From Phoronis australis (lineage: Eukaryota; Phoronida; Phoronidae), in assembly GCA_002633005.1 (NCBI GenBank), contig NMRA01000018.1, forward strand, positions 885,888 to 949,887: DNA of 64,000 nt, in the 5' to 3' direction. Shown piece after piece: positions 1 through 12,125 of the stretch. The translations under genes were made by a program, and so were the position numbers. A model generated the notes under the pieces. It was not told the origin of the DNA and searched no databases. It saw only the letters and a program-made list of their open reading frames with translations. Every line of letters begins with the position of its first letter. The stretch's first letter is position 1.

Positions 1-3000
1 AGAACATTTAATCGCCTCATCATACGCTTACTTACAGTAACCCCCCAGTATTTCCAGCTTTCCGAGCGAAGTAAAAACAAAGCCAAGGCATAGCACGGAC
101 GCGACTTCACTTCGGATTAACCGCGGTCAGACGAAGTCCGGACCTGAGCTAGTCTCGGTCCAACCGCGGTTTGGAACCCGTATCCGGACGCGGCCTAGCC
201 GCGTTCGATAGGACGTTGGATTCGATCAGCACTGTACGTGTAACGTGATCTAAATCCAGCATTTATTAAAAAGTTTATAAACTTAAAAGTACTTGTGAAA
301 AATCTGTAAGATTCTTTCATCACAGCCGTAAGGACTTTGTTTGCATGCCGTACCATCCATAAAACCTAGGGTAATCCATTGCTGTTGACATGTATGCATG
401 GGGATTATGAGTATACTGAATAGGCGTGTGAACTTTTAATTGACACTGACGTTTCATCTAAAATTGAGAGATTTGCTAAGTCATGGTCTGCGCACCATAG
501 GGTACTGAGGGCTATTATTTCAGTGCTGCGCCGCCCGTATAAGTGCAGAGTGTCTAAAATTTTCGTGACAAGCCGAACGAATTAGTACGTAAAAGTTTGC
601 ATACCCTCTCAGGCTACCCTTAAAATACTGTGGTTTCTGGTTTCCGTAGCCCGACCCTCACTACTCTGAGATGGGTAGGTCGGTTGGTAAAATATTTTAT
701 TCTTTTACAGGGCTCGATGCTATTAAAATCGCCAGGCCGCATTTTGCGACTTAGCAAAATTCCAGGTCGCTTCTCGAAATCCAGCTTGCATTCGTAAATG
801 CTTGGTCGCAAAATTTTCCCGCCATTTTTACGCGCCAAAATTGTTTTTATAGATCATCGAGAAAATGAGTAGATTGTAGTCTTACTTGCAACGTTAAATA
901 CTCACAAATTTCAGATCGCAAAATTGAGTTCGTTCATGCAGGTACGGCGTTCTTGTTCTTTATGACCGCCATTGAAAGGCTCTAGAGCGCAAGGCAAATT
1001 TCCGACGTGAAAGTTGAATCAGTGCTCTCTAATTGACACGTGCATTCGAGTAGCTAAGTTTGCGATGTGAAAAGGGAGAAAATATCCGATGAAAAGTATC
1101 CGGAATGTTGCAAGGCCTAACCTGCTACTGGCTGTCATCAAAGTCGTTTAAGATCCAAACTAACTCGAATTTCAAATTCCCTTCACTTTTTGTTCGAAGC
1201 CCAAATTTTGAAACTTACTGTAACTCGACGTTTTCAAAACATCTGTCAGAAAAAATCCGTGAAACGATACCCTAACCGAATGATGTATTTGGATGTGCGG
1301 AAACAATTCAGTGCAAATTTCACAAATATAATGTGGCACTTATGCATTTAGTTTTCCATGAAATGAATAGTCTCGAAATAATTCCGGACTCGATCCGTAA
1401 GGGTTTCCATCGGGTAATCCAAGATTGTTCCTCAATACCTTCCAAGTACGGGAAAATAGGTCAGTCACCTAACGACACGCATGTCACTAGAGTTAACTTT
1501 CTTTCGGAGGTATAAAACAAAGCCAGGATTTGGTTTTTACATATTGAGAAAAGACGTTTTCGAAAACTGAAAGTGTTGTGTAGAATGAGAGTGACACACT
1601 GTATAGGCTGCGTGTCAATTTTAAACCACGCGCGGTCGTTTTCAGTGCGCTATGATGGGCGTTAGCCTGAACTGTTAGTAAAAGACTGCAATGATAAGAA
1701 ACGTTATGATAATACGATTTTGCGAGGCAGACTCCATCTAGTAGAGGTAACTTTCTGGATATCGTTATCACCTACACTGTACCCTTTTTAGCCACCCGGA
1801 ATAATTTTGTAATTGCCCGCTTCAACCGGAACAAGATTGTTTCTATTGCAGTCTGAACATTTTACGGCGACGGTGCCTGTCCGGGGAGCGAAAAGTTGCT
1901 GGGGGTGTATGAACAGAAGAATAAAAAGTTCTCTAACCCCAATTTAGCATCTAGCACCGGTTTAGTTGCAACAGTTGGCTACGCGCATAGAACACAGGGT
2001 TCAGGGAACATCGACCTCGGGAAACATAGGAACAGAAAAATTTCAGTTCTGAGTTATATCGGTCACGGGTAATATCGTAAAGCACCGGGTCTTTTATATC
2101 TGCCGGAAATCTATGAGTTCATTTCCAAATAAACCTCTAGCGCCCGGGTGCTTAACATAGACAAACCGGTATACTCTTTCATTTAGGGCTGTCAATGTTC
2201 TCTTTTGATGTGCAGTTTTGAAGTGGTGCGCACGCGGGATTTCACTCACTTGAATCGCTGGAGTAGGCCTACACCTTACGTTGGCAACAACGAGTGAAAG
2301 ACAAATCATATTTAGCGCACGTAGCCCCAGAAACAAGAAAGGTTTTTGAGAATTTCTTGGCAACCGAAACTAAAGACGAGGTCGTCGTTTAGCGATTAAT
2401 AGGGTTGCTCGCTAACAACGGGACCGACCAGTGCCGTAGTGCGCTATATCAGGGATATTGTCGGGTATGTAATCAGGACATCTTACGCGAAAAATAAACA
2501 TATTTTTCCACCAAAAGTTTGGTAAGTTGACCGCCTAAGAATTAGTAGAAACACCGCTGTTTTGTGACGTTTTGTCGCGTGTTATGCAGTGGCTCGAAAC
2601 TTTTTTCGGCGAATCCGGAAATTTGCAAAAGTGGCCGAAGATGTTAGCCTGGTAAAAGCGTCAAAGATCGATTTGCATATTCCATGTTCACGCAACTTGC
2701 TTACACGTGAACTTGGATTTGGCAACAACCAAATAACGGTCGAATTAATAAGAGTTGCTTTATATTTTGCGATATATGCCGACGTATAAAAACTCAGCTC
2801 GCATACGTTGGAAATTCCATGTCGCATTTTGCGACTTGATACGAGCTGACAAAAATCCCAGCTCGCATTTTCAAATTTCAAGTCGCAAATGGGACCTGTA
2901 GCTCGTTATGTCGAGCCCTGTTTTACTTTTCCATTGCTGGGGAGCGTTCATGTTTGTTGTAACGAATATATCGTATTCACAAGTGTAAAAAATAATTCTT

Positions 3001-3070
3001 TTGTCAGGTATCCAATCAACTATTTGAGTCGCGCACATATTTTACAGGCGGTTCGCGCAAAAGAAACAAA
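1..3070. other. No recognisable gene
   Basis: Short open frames here match nothing I know. A GC-rich patch near 90-230 repeats ccgcggt and cggacgcg words. A small GC-rich module at 482-540 resembles the foldback at 46.6 kb. Two patches near 740-840 and 2,820-2,890 share ttttgcgact and related words in loosely similar order, suggesting an old dispersed repeat. Confidence 0.4.
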
Positions 3071-3109
3071 ATTTTACTCTCCCAGTCATCACCAGTGTTT
3101 TGTTTTGTG

Positions 3110-4640
3110 TTGCCATGAAGAAAAGGCCCTCTCAAATGGGAATATAAGAGGGGTTTCTGTACAATCTTTAATTAGTTTCCAATCGTTGGTCCTGGCCAGG
3201 AAGTGGGGCTGTTCTCTGAATTTCGGTTCTGTTCTGTTATTGCCGAAGTACAAACCGTTCTTTGACTTAAATCTGATTGCTGTTTCAGTTATAAGCTTCG
3301 GAGGGTTTTGAACTACTTCATTGATAGCATCAAATATTATTGCTAGGACGTGGTCATGTCACCAAGTGTAGCGACCATTATTTAATGCTACTGTGCAAGT
3401 GTTGAAGTGTTGAGGATGTGGTGAAGTGTGCCTTTAGCTGTTCTGCTGAGGTTGCAACGTTCAGAAGGCGATTGTTTCCATAAATGTAAATTAGCTGGTG
3501 TTGGAGGTATATCGTGTATGGCATTTAACCTAAATGTCAAGAGAGATGGATTCCATGCATAGAGACTCTTGCTCCAAGATACATCAAGTGACATAACTAC
3601 ATCCTATCTGAGCCATAACCCTTGTTTGGAACAGCTATACAGATATAAGGGTGCTTTATTTTCGTCGACTTCCTTTATACGTTCCGTTATAGATGCTCTA
3701 TGTTCTTTAGTTGTCATGTTCTTGATAAATTTTCTATTATTGGTGTTATAACCCAAACCTTTCCTGTCATTATGATTTCTCGAATTATAAACTTCATTCA
3801 GAACTATATCTCTTTCTCTCTCTTCGAGTTCTCTTATGCCATTCCACCGTTTTGGCGTGAAAAATTGTTTAAATTTACCCATATAAAGTTTCCTTGATTC
3901 AGGGTCGTTCGCATATTTGTCGATGTGAAACTTGACCACTTGCATCTTCTTTAGATGGGTTGCTAGGCTAGTCATGCCTAAACCAAGATGCTCTTTGGAT
4001 CTGTAGAGAACTGAGTTAGTTGACATTTTACAGATTCCAAGCCATTGTTTCAGATATTTTGTGCATACATGTTTTTTTAGCGAAACTCACTGGGAAGTCA
4101 TACACTGTGAATTCCCAAGTAATCCTTGGAACCACACCAACTTTGTAGATCCAGGCTTTAGTTGGACCATTAGTACTGTCTTTGTCTAGATTTTCTAGCA
4201 AAGTTTTTAATTTTGTCTCAAGTTTATTCCTTATTTCCGTGTCTTTCAGATTTTTGAATATCGTTTTCCCAAGGAATTTCATTGGTCCTTGATGGATGTA
4301 GGGCATTTTTGTATTCTGGATTGACAGTTGAGGATCATACGGCTGGAATAATGTACCTCCACGAAATGCAAGTGTTTTACATTTGCTTGACTTAGCTTTC
4401 ATTTTGCGACTCCACGTGAGAAACTGTTCCAGTTGCTGAATCATTGATTGACAGTCTTTCGGGCTTGTAGCAATAAAATTGGTGGAATGTTTGTTAGGTG
4501 AATTTAAGTTTGGAACCATTTTGTTTCTCTTTGTCGATCATCTCTAGGCCATGTTGAAGGCTGCGGGGAATAGTATGACAGACAAAGGGCATCCCTGAAA
4601 TAAGCCAATATCGTAACGTATCCAGTTGGTTGTCCACTCT
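3110..4640 (-). pseudogene. Non-LTR retrotransposon relic, RT to C-terminus (R2-like, RLE type)
   Basis: This is the 3' part of a reverse transcriptase gene, read on the minus strand. A QGCPLSVILF motif lies near 4,590-4,560. Two open blocks follow (4,519-4,028 and 4,026-3,604), with LSIQ and KFLGKTI thumb motifs and then LGLGMTSL...KKMQVVKFHI. A further block (3,594-3,388) holds a degraded zinc-type motif, ERCNL...GTLHHIL, with Cys positions lost. Frames then break into GRYTW and DWKLIKD-like segments down to about 3,110. That order (RT, thumb, CCHC-like, then DW..) fits non-LTR elements with a restriction-like endonuclease. The catalytic aspartates are not visible where expected, near 4,500. 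The 5' half is missing, and frameshifts and stops mark it as dead. The family name is an inference; RT identity is firm. Confidence 0.72.
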
Positions 4641-4860
4641 TTACAGTTCGTATTCGCACAAATAATTCATCAGCAGCTCAAAATTCAAGTACACTATCAC
4701 GGATGAGAAATAACATGACCACCGGTCCTCTAAATCGGACTGACTCACCCAACACAGGACCTCCGGAGATAAAATGGTACCGTCGCACCGGAAAATAGGA
4801 CTGACGCACCTAAAAACATGACCGCCCCACCACAAAACATGACCGCCGGGCAATATGTAG
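4641..4860. repeat. Degenerate short tandem repeat
   Basis: Variants of aaacatgaccgcc and aggac/ggactgac recur about every 30 bases between 4,700 and 4,855 (catgaccaccgg, catgaccgcccc, catgaccgccgg). It abuts the truncated 5' edge of the retrotransposon relic. No gene is apparent. Confidence 0.5.
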
Positions 4861-4904
4861 TTGCCAATGTCTTTGTATGATAGGGCCTACTGCTTGTGAT
4901 TACG

Positions 4905-5155
4905 TAACCGGTCAGCTAGCTGTGTAAAGACTCGCCAAAATAAAGCTTGGTAGCACTGCGTTATTGAGCTCCGTTACATCCCCGAAATTTCCCACAGCTC
5001 GGGTATTGTTCTGCTCGTCACCTCGTGAAACTTATCTCAACATGTAGAGCTAGAGAGCGGAGCAGGCGCATGCAAAATCTAGGAGTCAATCAACACTCAC
5101 CTTGCCTGTTGCAGCCGCTTGAGTGAAAAACAATCTAATGAACGTCATTTGTTTG
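4905..5155. repeat. Dispersed repeat, copy A
   Basis: This segment can be aligned by eye, in the same orientation, with 13,797-14,015. Shared landmarks in order are cagctagctgt, gactcgccaaaata, gagctccgt, cgaaattt, cctcgtgaaactta, gcatgcaaa, caccttgcc and the end gaaaaacaa.cta.t.aacgtcatt. Collinear order over about 230 bases makes chance unlikely. It is an old interspersed element, family unknown. Confidence 0.75.
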
Positions 5156-5164
5156 CCTAATGTA

Positions 5165-5296
5165 ACCATAGACTATAGTACATGGGGCCGCCAACTCCGT
5201 ATACTTTCAATGGACGAAATCTGTGATCTTACCATAGACTATAGTACATGGACCGCCAAATCCGTATACTTTCAATGGACGAAATCTGTGACCTTA
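5165..5296. repeat. Two-copy tandem duplication, 66 bp unit
   Basis: The unit beginning accatagactatagtacatgg occurs at 5,165 and again at 5,231. The copies differ at only a few positions, so the duplication is recent. It creates a short repetitive open frame on the plus strand (TIDYSTW repeated), which I do not regard as a gene. Confidence 0.93.
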
Positions 5297-5299
5297 CGC

Positions 5300-7945
5300 A
5301 CAAGCCCTTACGTCATTATTCACTGGCGACACCTGGCTAAATTATCTGGTGCAATTTCCGGCAAGTACGTCGTCTGCTAATCATGGTCGGCGTGAATGGC
5401 AGCAATAATACTTTATATATTTGTTCAACGCACTTCGAAGATGAATGTTTTTAAGAGACTCTACTACTTAATCCTGTCTTCACAAATCCATTTTTGTTTT
5501 CTCCGTTTTGATGAAAACTATCTGGTAAACTTTTTGACGAAAATTATCTGCTAAGTTTCTTCGTAAACTTTTGTCCTTACGAGGAAGTTCAGCCATAGCC
5601 TAGTGAGCGAATTAACCAAATTACTCTTCGCTGGCCCTGATCAGACGGTTGGTCTCGGCAGAATGCGCACATTTGGCCAGGATTTGGATCAGCGATTTCA
5701 ACAAATTAACATTCGTGTACAAATAAGTAGAACGCTGGAAAACCTTTAACATAAATAAAGATTACAGTAATACTTCATAAATAACCACCCGGACCAGTCA
5801 AAGTCTATCTCGCAATTCAACAGCTGGTTACACACTCATTTCATGTCGAATATATGCCGCACAAAATCTCTCGACTGCAGTCTATGAAAATGTAACCAAC
5901 TTCTTTGAAAACATGGAATAGGAACACCAGAGGGGTGTAAAGGTTGTTTTTATTCTTCAATGTTAATTTTTTTGTAATACATGTGTTTTAAGGAGTTACA
6001 CCACCAGATTGTATGACCACTAAGGTACGTGTGAATATCAATAATTCGTATTTATGCATGTGAATTGTTTTGATAAGCTGTAGCTTCATCCATCGTGCAG
6101 TCTGTCCTCAAAGTCGTCAAAGCAAGAGGAGTCAGCAGCATTCGTCGTTTCCGAGCAGCATTGTCCATGTCATCTGCACACAGCAGGTACTTTATTGCAG
6201 CAAACTTATTGGATTCAAATGCAAAGATGTTTCTACACTTGCAAGTCGGTTTATTGCCAACAAAATATTTTAAACTTTTATGGCAATTTGGTGTGTGTGT
6301 CTAGGAGTTATACTACACACCTGCATAAATTTGTCATTGTCTTACCATCATACTTGGAGTAAAAAATTAACAAGTGAAGTAAATTCTGAATATAACTAAC
6401 TAATACCTTTTACCGACAGTTTTGATGACGCAATTTCCTTATTTGTGTGTGCATTTAGGTGTTACTGGTGCATACCTGAATAAGATAGATTCTAGATTAA
6501 CAGTTTCTGGTACGGAATTGATTGCTTGATAACACATTAAAAGTCTGCATTCTGGGAAATTAGGGGGAGACAAACAGTTTGTGAAATCGGCCGATTGGAA
6601 TCGCTAAATGATGTACTTGGGGTTTTGATTCCAGCTACTTGGCTGCTTTCCTGTGCAACTAAGAAAGTTGGCCAGTGACGATTGTTTCTACATTGTAACA
6701 CTGTCCAACTCTTGCAACAAGGAGGCTCCCTCAATAAGAGTCAAATTTGGAATTCCTGAAAATGGCCATGAAGTCTGAAATGTTGGTTGGCTGAAAATCT
6801 CCATTGTGTTCATTCTTAAAGATAATTGAAGGTTGACGTTACTATATGCATATGAAAACTCTGACTGTCATGAGAACCAAAAACTTTGAAGAAAGGCATC
6901 AAAAGAAAGAAGTTTGACCCTGATACGTTTTGTAAATTATCTCAACGAGTGTTGAATTTGGAATTTACAAGAGACTAGTACTTTTGTTGGCATGGTCATG
7001 ATAAACTAAGACTTTTGATTGTGTTATTTCGTTTTTTACACGAGTTGTATGTAGTAGCATCTTCCATTCGCAGTTGATTTCTTGGTAATTGATACCTTCG
7101 TAATCATGTGGTGTTTGTGTATATTTGAGTTACTATAGAAATTGATTAGTGTAATTACAGACAACTCTGGGCATGTGTTACAAGTTTATCAATTCTCTTT
7201 ACATGCTTCACAGCTCCACTGGTGGTACTAAATCTTCACCAGCATTAAAAGGAGGATCAGAAGGATGTATTATAATTACCACCTCTTTTCAAGTAACTTG
7301 ACTATTTGTGGTGTGTTGAGGTATTATGATGGGCTTAGTTATAGTCTTAAAATGTGACCTTTGACCTCAAGCAGCTTGAAGGAACTGACTGGAAGCGCAT
7401 GCATGCATTTATCATAAGTGTGACAGACATTAGAAACTCTGTGGTAACCACAGAGTTTTCCTTCGTGTGTATCGTTCAAAATCATGAATTTTGTGTTTTC
7501 TTCTGGAAATTTGCTCAAATGTTAAAGTGAAATACTCTGTGCTAGACATCAGGAATTGTTTAAAAGATGTTTTTGACTAGCATTCACTTGCCTCTTTAAA
7601 GAGAAATTGAAATTTTGCCCATAACCGGAAATTCATAACAACACATTATGCTGCTTTCTTGATTTTTTGTGTACTGTTTAACTTCTGATTTTCTTCGTTT
7701 TCAGCTGCGTTGCTGTATGAGCAAGTCTTCTTCAAAGTATACGCAACATGTCTCTAGTACCTCAAAATAAATTTTATTACTATATCTTACTTGATTTCAG
7801 TGCCTTTAGTGTACAGCTCATAAAGAAACACGTAAAAAATTTTTAAAAAATAATTATGTACAACGTCATGGGTTGAACCCAAGTCGTTCGGCACACTGTT
7901 CGGATCAGCAACTAAGTGTATAGAGTGAAGTGAAAGCAAAGTATA
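5300..7945. other. No recognisable gene; one weak exon candidate
   Basis: AT-rich sequence without a recognisable coding region. A weak internal-exon candidate lies at about 6,099-6,186 on the plus strand: an acceptor-like cgtgcag before it, a donor-like cag-gtact after it, and all three frames open. Without homology I do not call it. Confidence 0.35.
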
Positions 7946-7972
7946 TTTAGCGTCGAGAAGGTTCGTAGAGGG

Positions 7973-8211
7973 ATGAAAAGATGTGTTTCCGGAGGCTACA
8001 GCAACAGCAGTCAGACAGAGAACATCTCGGTGTTCCGAAGGACGCCAAAGTTGCGCAGTAGTGGCATCGCTTCGTGCGCCGAACGAGAGTGTGGGACCTC
8101 AGCGTGGACCAAGCGATTCTGTCCGGGCCCACTCTGTGTTCTGCCCACTTTGAGGAGTCGTGTTTCGACTCCAATCAGAGGAGATGTTACGATGAAGGCC
8201 TGGTTCAATAA
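7973..8211 (+). pseudogene. THAP-domain relic
   Basis: THAP domains are C2CH zinc-finger DNA-binding modules found in P-element-type transposases and their host derivatives. The frame from the ATG at 7,973 reads MKRCVSGGYSNSS...ISVF, resembling a THAP N-terminus, though the second zinc Cys appears replaced by Tyr. A frameshift near 8,036 moves the match to the next frame: KDAK, an in-frame TAG at 8,059, then WHRFVRR, then LCSAHFEESCF, which carries the CxxH pair and the usual following FxxxCF. The frame stops at 8,211. The frameshift, stop and lost Cys make this a pseudogene or a transposon relic. No transposase core is seen downstream. Confidence 0.72.
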
Positions 8212-8744
8212 AGGACAATATTTACTATTCAGAAACATCGGCTCTTTATTCAGGATCGTCTGTTGGATGACTGGGTTGACTGGCCGAGCCCGAGGCCGCT
8301 TCTCTCGCGGGAGGATCCAGTTCGTAAGGCCTCAAAGTAGAAAAGTACGCAGCTGAAAACATATCAAACTCGTTCTCAATCTCGTGCAACCCCATTTCGT
8401 CATCCTGGCCACCATTCTCTTACGTTTCTTCATAGTATTTGTTTATTTCTTGCTCATAATCGTTATCGCTTTCAAATTCCCTACTCTCCGCCGTTGTTCA
8501 ATGCTAGTTGCTGTTCTCTTGTGTTCAACCCATGATGTCACATGGAGGGAAATGTGAAAATTGGCAAAATTGAAAGAGAAATCAAAATTTCGAGCTAATG
8601 ACACAAAATAATCATGGATTTGGCTAAATTTTACGTCATACATTTATTCTGTGGCCACCGGTAATTCGAAATGTGCAAAAATCCATGGTGTGTACTGTTT
8701 AAGGTCACAACACACACGCTTCTGATGTTTTTAAAGGGGTACCT

Positions 8745-9945
8745 AGAAATGCTAGTTCTTTGGTTTTTGTATATAATCAAGTAAGAAAATATCTATTTAT
8801 GGTCCCTAAATTTTCAATAGACATTGAGAAAAATATTTTGTTCAATTTTATAGACCCCGGAATTGTAGATTTTGAAAGCGATTGCGTATTAGGATATTTG
8901 GGACTTCAGTTGCGGCCTCAGTTATGCTAGCTTTTTGCTTCTCACAGTTAACAAAGTTAAGGATTATGTATTTGTCTTCAGTACTTTCATTAGACATTAT
9001 GAATATGTTCTTTACCAGGTTACGTATATGTGCTCCAACAATTGTTGATTTTGAAAGCGATTTTGGTTTAAATATGTAGTAAAATTTGTGCACATTTCAT
9101 TATTGGCACCAGTCATGCTAGCTTTTTGTTTCTCACAGTTAACGAAGTTAAGGATCGTGTGTTTTTGTCTTCAGGACTTTCATTGGACATTGTGAATATC
9201 TTCTGTACCAAGTTTTGTGGATGTGCTCTAACAATTGTTGATTTTGAAAGCGATTTTGGTATGAATATTTAGTGAAAGTTGTGTGAATTTCATTATTGGC
9301 CCCAGTCATGCTAGCTTTATGGATATCAAAAGTAATCAAGTTAAGGAACATGTGGTTTTGTCTCCAAGACTTTCATTAGACATTATGAATATGTACTGTA
9401 CCACGTTTTGTATATGTGCTCCAAAAATTGTAGATTTTGAAGCGATTTTGGTTTGAATGTGTAGTAAAATTTTTGCGAATTTCATCATTGGTCCCAGTCA
9501 TGTTAGCTTTGTGCTTCTCACAATTAACCAAGTTAAGGATCATGTGTTTTTGTCTTCAAGGCTTTCATTAGACATTATGAATATGCTCTGTACCACGTTT
9601 CGTAGATGTGCTCCAACAATTGTTGATTCTGAAAGCGATTTTGGTTTGAATATGTTGTAAAGCTTGTGTGAATTTCATTACTGGCCCCAGTCATGCTAGC
9701 TTTTTGGCTGTCAAATGTATTCAAATTAAGAAACATGTTTTGTCTCCAAGGCTTACATTAAACATTAAGAATGTGTACTGTACCGAGTTTCGTAGATGTG
9801 CTCCAAACATTGAAAATTTTGAAAGCGATTTTGGTCTAAGTTTGTAGAAATATGTTTACGAATTTCATCTGGGACTCCATTTATGCTAGGTTTTTGGCTT
9901 TCATATTTTATCAAGTTATAGAACACCAGTTTTTTGTAAAATATT
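8745..9945. repeat. Tandem array, about 192 bp unit, about six copies
   Basis: The landmark attgttgattttgaaagcga recurs at about 8,863, 9,041, 9,234, 9,427, 9,619 and 9,808, so spacings are about 178, 193, 193, 192 and 189. Each unit also carries a catgctagcttttt block, a caagttaaggaacatgtg block, an actttcattagacattatgaatatg block and a gtagatgtgctcca block. Copies differ at many sites, so the array is old. Each unit has a similar short open frame, but frames are not continuous across units and I do not call a gene. Confidence 0.93.
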
Positions 9946-9999
9946 TTCTGACTTCTCAATAAATGAGCATGTTTCACTGCTAACCAAGAAACTTATAGG

Positions 10000-10730
10000 T
10001 AATTTATATCGAGGAACATTTCGAGATTAATTTCATACTAAATATATGTAGACTAAATGAAAAGTTGGTTTTCGTGATGTAAGCTGGTTCATCTCAGCTT
10101 TATATTTCAGTAGAGCTAGCAAGAGCAGACGCGAACCTTTGGTGCAGATGACGAGGAGGCAGCTGTGGCGCCGGAGGACAAGGGTGGACAACTGACAACT
10201 CTGAATCCCTGCAAGATAGGATGACAATAGTGGCAATTGTAAGAAGACATTCAAATTAAATTTTATTCTGAGGCTTCCATACTGCAAACATAGACTTATA
10301 CAAGTCCCAGATAGTGAAGCTGAATTGGCAAATGAAATCATAAGAAGGCCGATTTAAGTGAGACGGGGTGCCTCGGGCTCCATTATTGGCAGGAAAAACT
10401 GACACCAACATATCGCTTTTGGGCTATCAAAATTAGGATTGGCCTGTTGAAATTTGTGACTGCGATAGTGTTATCGATAGAAAGTTAATCAAAAGTAATC
10501 CTGGGCACCCGGATAGGGGTGAGAAGTTAAGTACCCCTCCGCTAGCCAAGTTGGAAGGTAGCACCACAACCCTCTTCGTAAAAGATCGGGGCGAAACTGA
10601 TGGCGACCAAGAGTAGAGGGGAATGCGCATTGCTCCACTCCTGCTCACCTTCCTATGCCTATGGACTGAATCTAATCGTATGCTGTGCCATGGTAATCAC
10701 AGAGTAAATCATGGAAACAGAACCTGGACA
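10000..10730. other. No recognised gene; weak exon candidate
   Basis: A plus-strand stretch near 10,111-10,210 follows a clear acceptor-like tatatttcag and has an acidic open frame (GADDEEAAVAPEDKGG). No homology is recognisable and no neighbouring exon can be linked. The rest of the interval shows nothing. Confidence 0.25.
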
Positions 10731-10735
10731 GGACC

Positions 10736-10850
10736 CAGTGGCGGATCTAGGGTATCACAACGGGGGGGACATTTTGTCTGTAAACAATTGCGCCAAGCAC
10801 GATTGTAGATGCACATAGCACCGAATGGGGAGAGGTCGGGAGGGGGGGGG
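10736..10850 (+). repeat. hAT-type terminal inverted repeat end
   Basis: The sequence cagtggcggatctaggg is the kind of terminal repeat seen on hAT-superfamily DNA transposons and their short derivatives. It is followed by a poly-G run typical of related copies in this window (28,561 and, in reverse orientation, 32,123). No matching right end is visible beyond the hAT relic at 11.4-12.1 kb, so linkage of the two is only suggestive. Confidence 0.5.
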
Positions 10851-10972
10851 TTGTTTTTTCCTCTAAAAATCAAGCATTTTCCTTGATTCCTGAAGTATTA
10901 TCCAAGAAAAATAAGGCAACGTAAAAACAGAAAAAAAAACACGGAGAACGTGTCTAACTTGAAAAACTGCAA

Positions 10973-11045
10973 TTACCACAGACTCGAACTCAAGACCTGG
11001 CAGCAAAGCGCGCGTGCTTTACCACTGCATCAACACGACTTCACT
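10973..11045 (-). repeat. tRNA-like sequence, probable SINE head
   Basis: On the minus strand an A-box-like tgatgcagtggtaaagcac (11,032-11,014) is followed by a B-box-like gagttcgagtc (10,991-10,981) at the spacing of a tRNA gene. The acceptor and anticodon stems do not pair well, so this is not a functional tRNA. It is best read as a tRNA-derived SINE head or a tRNA pseudogene. Neighbouring poly-A sits on the 3' side (near 10,930). Confidence 0.55.
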
Positions 11046-11429
11046 CATAATTAGTTACTAAGAGACCTACTTGTTTATGGTCCACAGCGTTTGCGCGCGA
11101 AACCTACTTCTTTTTGTAATGCTTATTATACTTTTTATATTTTGTGCAATCAGTTTGTAAAAAATTTGTCGTATTTAAAATAGTCTACAATTGCCCAAAA
11201 GACCAAATCCGTTTTTGTGTTAGCATTAGTGACGCGATTGCTTTGGAAATCGTCTTTGGAAATCGTCTTAAGTTAAGGTTTGACAAAGAGAGAATTATGA
11301 GTTTTTGAGTGACTCACTAAGGCTTTGATTAAAATTCACATCTTACCAGCATTTTCTGTTTTTTCATCGTCACTCAGATTCCATTTTCTTGAAAAAATGA
11401 AATAATTCTCTTCATTGCACAGTGAAGCA

Positions 11430-12125
11430 GACGACGGAAACGAAGTCGCAGTGCCGGTCGTTGGAGATGCTGCGGCAGAAATAACTGGGTGTGGTCATTT
11501 CAGACCATTCATTAACAAACTTCACTCACTCTACGCCATGTCATCCAAAAACCAAGTCGAGTTGAAAGCTATTGCTTCTGATCTTGGATGTCAGTTCTTT
11601 ACGAATTGGTCACGGGCTGGATGTTCGCTGGGTAACAAGTAATTTCCGCACAGTAAACGTAGTATGGAGATCGTTGGAAGCATTACCTATTGACCAGTGA
11701 GAACAGAAGCCGTGATTCCACAGGTCGAAGCCTGTTTCTGGGATTGATGCGATACTTGGAAAGTCCCATTTTCATTCAGAATCTTGGGATAGTGCATGAA
11801 GTTCCGTACTGGAGGAATTGTGAACTCTGGCTGTGGACTTACAATCCAGGAGTACCACAACACCACAAGCGGACAAATTGATTCGTCACACGCCAGTGCA
11901 ATTTCTGAAGTCCCTGGTTGACAATGCCGGGCACGCTTTCGGGACAGCAATGTCATGCGTCAGAGACGAGAGATTTGAATACCTACAATGGAAGAAGAAC
12001 AACAATAGAGTCACTGCCGAGGCCACACGTTCCAGGACAGGTTATCGAGAGTGTTGTTATGAACATGGAGCGCCGTTTACTTACCAATGGTGAGCAGTCA
12101 TCTCTGAGCATCCGTTTCATGTAAG
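11430..12125 (+). pseudogene. hAT-family transposase relic (ZNF862/KIAA1586-like)
   Basis: Several plus-strand frames together resemble the hAT-derived proteins often annotated as ZNF862- or KIAA1586-like. In order: FINKLHSLYAMSSKNQVELK and LGCQFF (11,505-11,600); after a frameshift GLDVRWVTSNFRTVNVVWRS (from about 11,610); then VDLQSRSTTTPQADKLI (from about 11,834); then SVVMNMERRLL (from about 12,050). There are at least two frameshifts and several stops. The N-terminal zinc finger and the C-terminal hAT dimerisation domain are not visible. It could be a transposon copy or a dead host gene. A hAT-like terminal repeat lies 700 bases upstream. Confidence 0.72.

Noticed and set aside
2889-3311. 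140-codon plus-strand frame
   Set aside because: It overlaps the retrotransposon coding relic on the opposite strand and shows no motif.
5123-5380. 85-codon frame with a repeated TIDYSTW phrase
   Set aside because: Explained by the 66 bp tandem duplication; no other support.
7860-7885. B-box-like gggttgaaccc as a tRNA gene
   Set aside because: No A box at a suitable distance and no cloverleaf pairing.
8745-9945. CRISPR-like array
   Set aside because: Units are about 192 bp and wholly repetitive with no unique spacers, and the context is animal; it is a tandem repeat.
10490-10570. Possible 5S rRNA-like stretch (gagaagttaagtacccc)
   Set aside because: Only a short word resembles 5S rRNA; the conserved internal promoter order is absent.
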